DNA of 64,000 bases from Rhodospirillales bacterium 24-66-33 (GTDB lineage: Bacteria > Pseudomonadota > Alphaproteobacteria > Reyranellales > Reyranellaceae), in the NCBI GenBank assembly GCA_002281855.1, contig NCHQ01000020.1, positions 1-64,000 of the forward strand. Direction: 5' to 3'. Both the position numbers and the translations under genes were made by a program. Of the stretch, positions 62,098-64,000 are shown piece after piece (the first letter of the stretch is position 1; each line of letters opens with the position of its first letter). Below the pieces are notes generated by a model. The model was not told the origin of the DNA and ran no database searches. It saw only the letters and a program-made list of their open reading frames with translations.

Positions 62098-62132
62098 ATT
62101 TAACATATATGTTAAATACAGAAGCCGGTCAA
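62097..62132 (-). promoter_or_regulatory. arsR promoter and perfect 22-bp operator palindrome
   Basis: On the minus strand, TTGACC (62132-62127) and TATATG (62109-62104) are 17 bp apart. The palindrome of TATTTAACATA and its exact complement covers 62097-62118 and so includes the -10 and the first base of the start codon. Transcription would begin near 62097, giving a leaderless message. ArsR bound here should block its own operon. Confidence 0.7.
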
Positions 62133-62191
62133 GTAATTGCAGGTCGTGGCGCCCGCTTCTATGAAAGCGCCCCCTACACGGAGCTGAGCGT

Positions 62192-62965
62192 ATGGAGTCG
62201 ATCTATCGCGTCGAAGGCGCCACTGCCGAGACGAGCGCCTTCGCCGGCGGGCCGTGGAGCCCCAAACTTCAGCACGGCGCGGCCCCCTCGTCCCTGATCT
62301 GCTGGGCGGTCGAGCGCCTTCCGTCACCGGTGCCTATGCGCGTTGCCCGCCTCACCGTCGACCTCATGAGACCCGTGCCAGTGGCGCCGCTCGCTATCGA
62401 GACGGAGATCGTCCGCGAAGGCCGCAAGATCCAGCTCGTGTCGGTGCGGCTGCTGGCCGACGGCGCCGAGGTGGTGCGGGCAAGCGCGTTGCGCATCCGC
62501 ATCGATCACAAGGAAATGCCGGCGATCGCCAACGGGCCATCGATCGCGCTTGCGATGCCCGAGCACTGCAGCCCGCCCGACTTCTTCGCGACCGAAACGC
62601 CGTTCCTCAAGGGTATCGAGATGCGCACCGCCAAGGGCGGCTTCCGCATCCCCGGCCCAGCCGCCGTCTGGTACCGCGCAACCCGCCCCATCGTGGAACA
62701 TGCTGTGATCTCGCCGCTGATGCGCGCGGTCATCGCGGCCGACTTCTGCAATGGCACCTCGTCGGTCTTCGACATGAACGACTGGACGTTCATCAACGCC
62801 GACCTGACCGTCAGCCTCGGCCGCGAGCCGGTCGGAGAGTGGGTGCTGCTCGACGCCGAGACCTGGATCGGCCCGGACTCGGTCGGCATTGCCGCCGCAC
62901 GGCTCGCCGACCGCCAGGGCTATTTCGGCCGGGCGGTGCAGAGCATCATCTTCGAGAAGCGGTGA
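62192..62965 (+). CDS. Thioesterase family (double hotdog) protein
   Basis: A 257-residue protein of the acyl-CoA thioesterase superfamily, with an N-terminal half (HGAAPSSLICWAVERLPS) and a C-terminal half (FDMNDWTFINADLTVSLGREP) each forming one hotdog domain as in TesB-like enzymes. The central part carries DFCNGTSSVFDMND, the region of the TesB catalytic Asp. It would hydrolyse acyl-CoAs of unknown length. GGAGCTGAGCGT precedes the ATG. It is divergent from the ArsR operon and stands alone. Confidence 0.85.
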   Translation: MESIYRVEGATAETSAFAGGPWSPKLQHGAAPSSLICWAVERLPSPVPMRVARLTVDLMRPVPVAPLAIETEIVREGRKIQLVSVRLLADGAEVVRASALRIRIDHKEMPAIANGPSIALAMPEHCSPPDFFATETPFLKGIEMRTAKGGFRIPGPAAVWYRATRPIVEHAVISPLMRAVIAADFCNGTSSVFDMNDWTFINADLTVSLGREPVGEWVLLDAETWIGPDSVGIAAARLADRQGYFGRAVQSIIFEKR

Positions 62966-62979
62966 GGGATTCTCTCCGT

Positions 62980-63027
62980 CCTCCCCATTCAGATGGGGAG
63001 GTGCCCGCGTCTGCGCGGGCGGAAGGG
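62980..63027. repeat. CCTCCCC/GGGGAGG palindromic repeat, single unit
   Basis: A 9-bp stem CCTCCCCAT/ATGGGGAGG (62980-63001), then a 7-bp stem GCCCGCG/CGCGGGC (63003-63020), then GGAAGGG. Same design as each half of the element at 55858-55973. It lies between the thioesterase stop and the convergent cysS. Confidence 0.75.
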
Positions 63028-63104
63028 TCATCCATGCCTTTTCTGCACCGTGCGGGCTCTCGCGCCTCAGAAGGCGCTGCCGCCCGCCAGCGCATGAGAA
63101 TGCC

Positions 63105-64000
63105 CTAGCCGCGTTTCCAGGTCGTGCCCTTCGGGCCGTCCTCGAGGATCACGCCCTTGGCTTTCAGGTCGTCGCGAATGCGGTCGGACTCCTTGAAGTC
63201 CTTGGCCTTGCGTGCCGCCTGACGGGCCGCGATGGCAGCCTCGATCTCGGCGTCCGACGGGCCTGCGGCCGCAGCGGCCGGAGTCCAGCGAAACCAGGCT
63301 TCCGGATCCTGCTGCAGAAGGCCGAGCGCGGAGGCGCCCGCCTTCAGCTCCGATGGATCGCGCAACTGGTGCAGCGCGCTGATGGCGAGCGGCATGTTGA
63401 GATCGTCCGACAGCGCTTCCTCGACCGGAGCCGGAATGGGCTTCGCCTCCAGCTCCTTGCCGCGCAACAGACCGTACCAGCGATCGAGGGTGCCCTTGGC
63501 CTGGGCCAGCCCGTCGGGCGTGAAGTCGAGCGGCTGGCGATACTGCGCCGACAGCAGCAGCAGCCGGATCACCTCGCCGGGATACTGGTCGAGCAGTTCG
63601 TGCACGGTGAAGAAGTTGCCGAGCGACTTGCTCATCTTCTCGCCGGAGATGTTCAGGAAGCCGTTGTGCATCCAGTACTTCGCCATGATGGCGTGTCCGA
63701 AGGCGCTGCGGCTCTGCGCAATCTCGTTCTCGTGGTGCGGGAAGATGAGGTCGAGGCCACCGGCATGGATGTCGAAGGTCTCGCCGAGCAGCGCGCCGCT
63801 CATGGCGGAGCATTCGATATGCCAGCCCGGACGGCCGCGGCCCCACGGGCTCGGCCAGCCCGCCTGCGCATCGGTCGACGGCTTCCACAGCACGAAGTCG
63901 GCAGGATCCTTCTTGTAGGGCGCGACCTCGACACGGGCGCCGGCGATCAGCTCGTCGTGCGAGCGGCGCGACAGGCGGCCATAGTCTTCCATGCTGGGCA
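63105..64000 (-). CDS. Cysteinyl-tRNA synthetase, C-terminal part (gene continues past window)
   Basis: The last 298 or so residues of a class I aminoacyl-tRNA synthetase that charges tRNA-Cys. The segment has the zinc-binding WHIECSAMS and HHENEIAQS motifs, WMHNGFLNISGEKMSKSLGN with the KMSKS signature, the helical DALR-like domain, and the C-terminal end. The frame is open to base 64000, with the HIGH motif and first half outside the window. No frameshift. A repeat at 62980-63027 separates its end from the thioesterase gene. Confidence 0.95.
   Translation of the reverse strand, partial: PSMEDYGRLSRRSHDELIAGARVEVAPYKKDPADFVLWKPSTDAQAGWPSPWGRGRPGWHIECSAMSGALLGETFDIHAGGLDLIFPHHENEIAQSRSAFGHAIMAKYWMHNGFLNISGEKMSKSLGNFFTVHELLDQYPGEVIRLLLLSAQYRQPLDFTPDGLAQAKGTLDRWYGLLRGKELEAKPIPAPVEEALSDDLNMPLAISALHQLRDPSELKAGASALGLLQQDPEAWFRWTPAAAAAGPSDAEIEAAIAARQAARKAKDFKESDRIRDDLKAKGVILEDGPKGTTWKRG

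Overview
The window reads as chromosomal DNA of a high-GC, aerobic alphaproteobacterium. The evidence is a bacterial ATP12-type F1-ATPase assembly chaperone, a DUF4175/TIGR02302 protein beside lysA and argH, a HIG1-like twin-transmembrane protein beside a cobalamin adenosyltransferase and etfBA-hbd, a class II (B12-dependent) ribonucleotide reductase, crotonyl-CoA carboxylase/reductase and orphan Bug-type solute receptors. A soil or freshwater Rhodospirillales/Reyranella-like organism would fit, but that is inference from gene content. I see no prophage, IS transposase, CRISPR array, plasmid gene or integrase; the only mobile-looking DNA is short palindromic intergenic repeats.

Layout. 1-609: no convincing protein gene, several small hairpins and a 9-bp tandem repeat. 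0.6-8.8 kb (minus): glutathione peroxidase, a molybdopterin oxidoreductase, an acyl-CoA synthetase with its TetR regulator, isovaleryl-CoA dehydrogenase, MgtE and NADP-malic enzyme. 8.9-9.8 kb: tRNA-Leu(GAG) and lipB. 9.8-19.3 kb (minus): acylphosphatase, then a long run with pccA, a small membrane gene, pccB, a phosphonopyruvate-hydrolase-like gene, the ATP12 chaperone, a PH-like membrane protein, AsmA and a pseudouridine synthase. 19.3-30.6 kb: hydrolase, L,D-transpeptidase, rarA, degP-like protease, Bug receptor, nrdJ, plsC, zinc-ribbon protein, hpt. 30.6-36.6 kb: DUF4175, lysA, argH, tlpA-like. 36.7-39.5 kb: an NrtR-type regulator and nadA-nadC. 40.2-46.4 kb (minus): Old Yellow Enzyme, M81 peptidase, hbd, etfA, etfB, cobalamin adenosyltransferase, HIG1-like protein. 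46.4-53.7 kb: amine oxidase, HAD phosphatase, a TauD dioxygenase/Bug/IclR/sulfatase cluster and an SDR. 53.9-59.6 kb: second HIG1-like copy, mcd and ccr of the ethylmalonyl-CoA pathway, and a divergent LLM oxidoreductase with a hydrolase. 60.3-62.1 kb: ArsR-SRPBCC-DUF899-DUF427 operon. The window ends inside cysS.

How the genes fit together. Much of the window serves acyl-CoA and C3/C4 metabolism. Isovaleryl-CoA and methylsuccinyl-CoA dehydrogenases pass electrons to EtfAB; Ccr and Mcd are the signature enzymes of the ethylmalonyl-CoA route for acetyl-CoA assimilation; propionyl-CoA carboxylase takes the propionyl-CoA that route and branched-chain catabolism release; malic enzyme connects C4 acids to pyruvate; the cobalamin adenosyltransferase would supply AdoCbl to the mutases of these routes (not in the window) and to NrdJ.

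No wholly new multi-gene system is evident. The items most worth a second look are a co-centred double dyad over the nadA promoter beside an NrtR-type gene, the phosphonopyruvate-hydrolase-like enzyme in the propionyl-CoA carboxylase gene run, two unassigned palindromes in the ccr upstream region, a repeat family that merges with the stop codons of convergent genes, and a possibly leaderless ArsR promoter. All positions, motifs and identities were read by eye.
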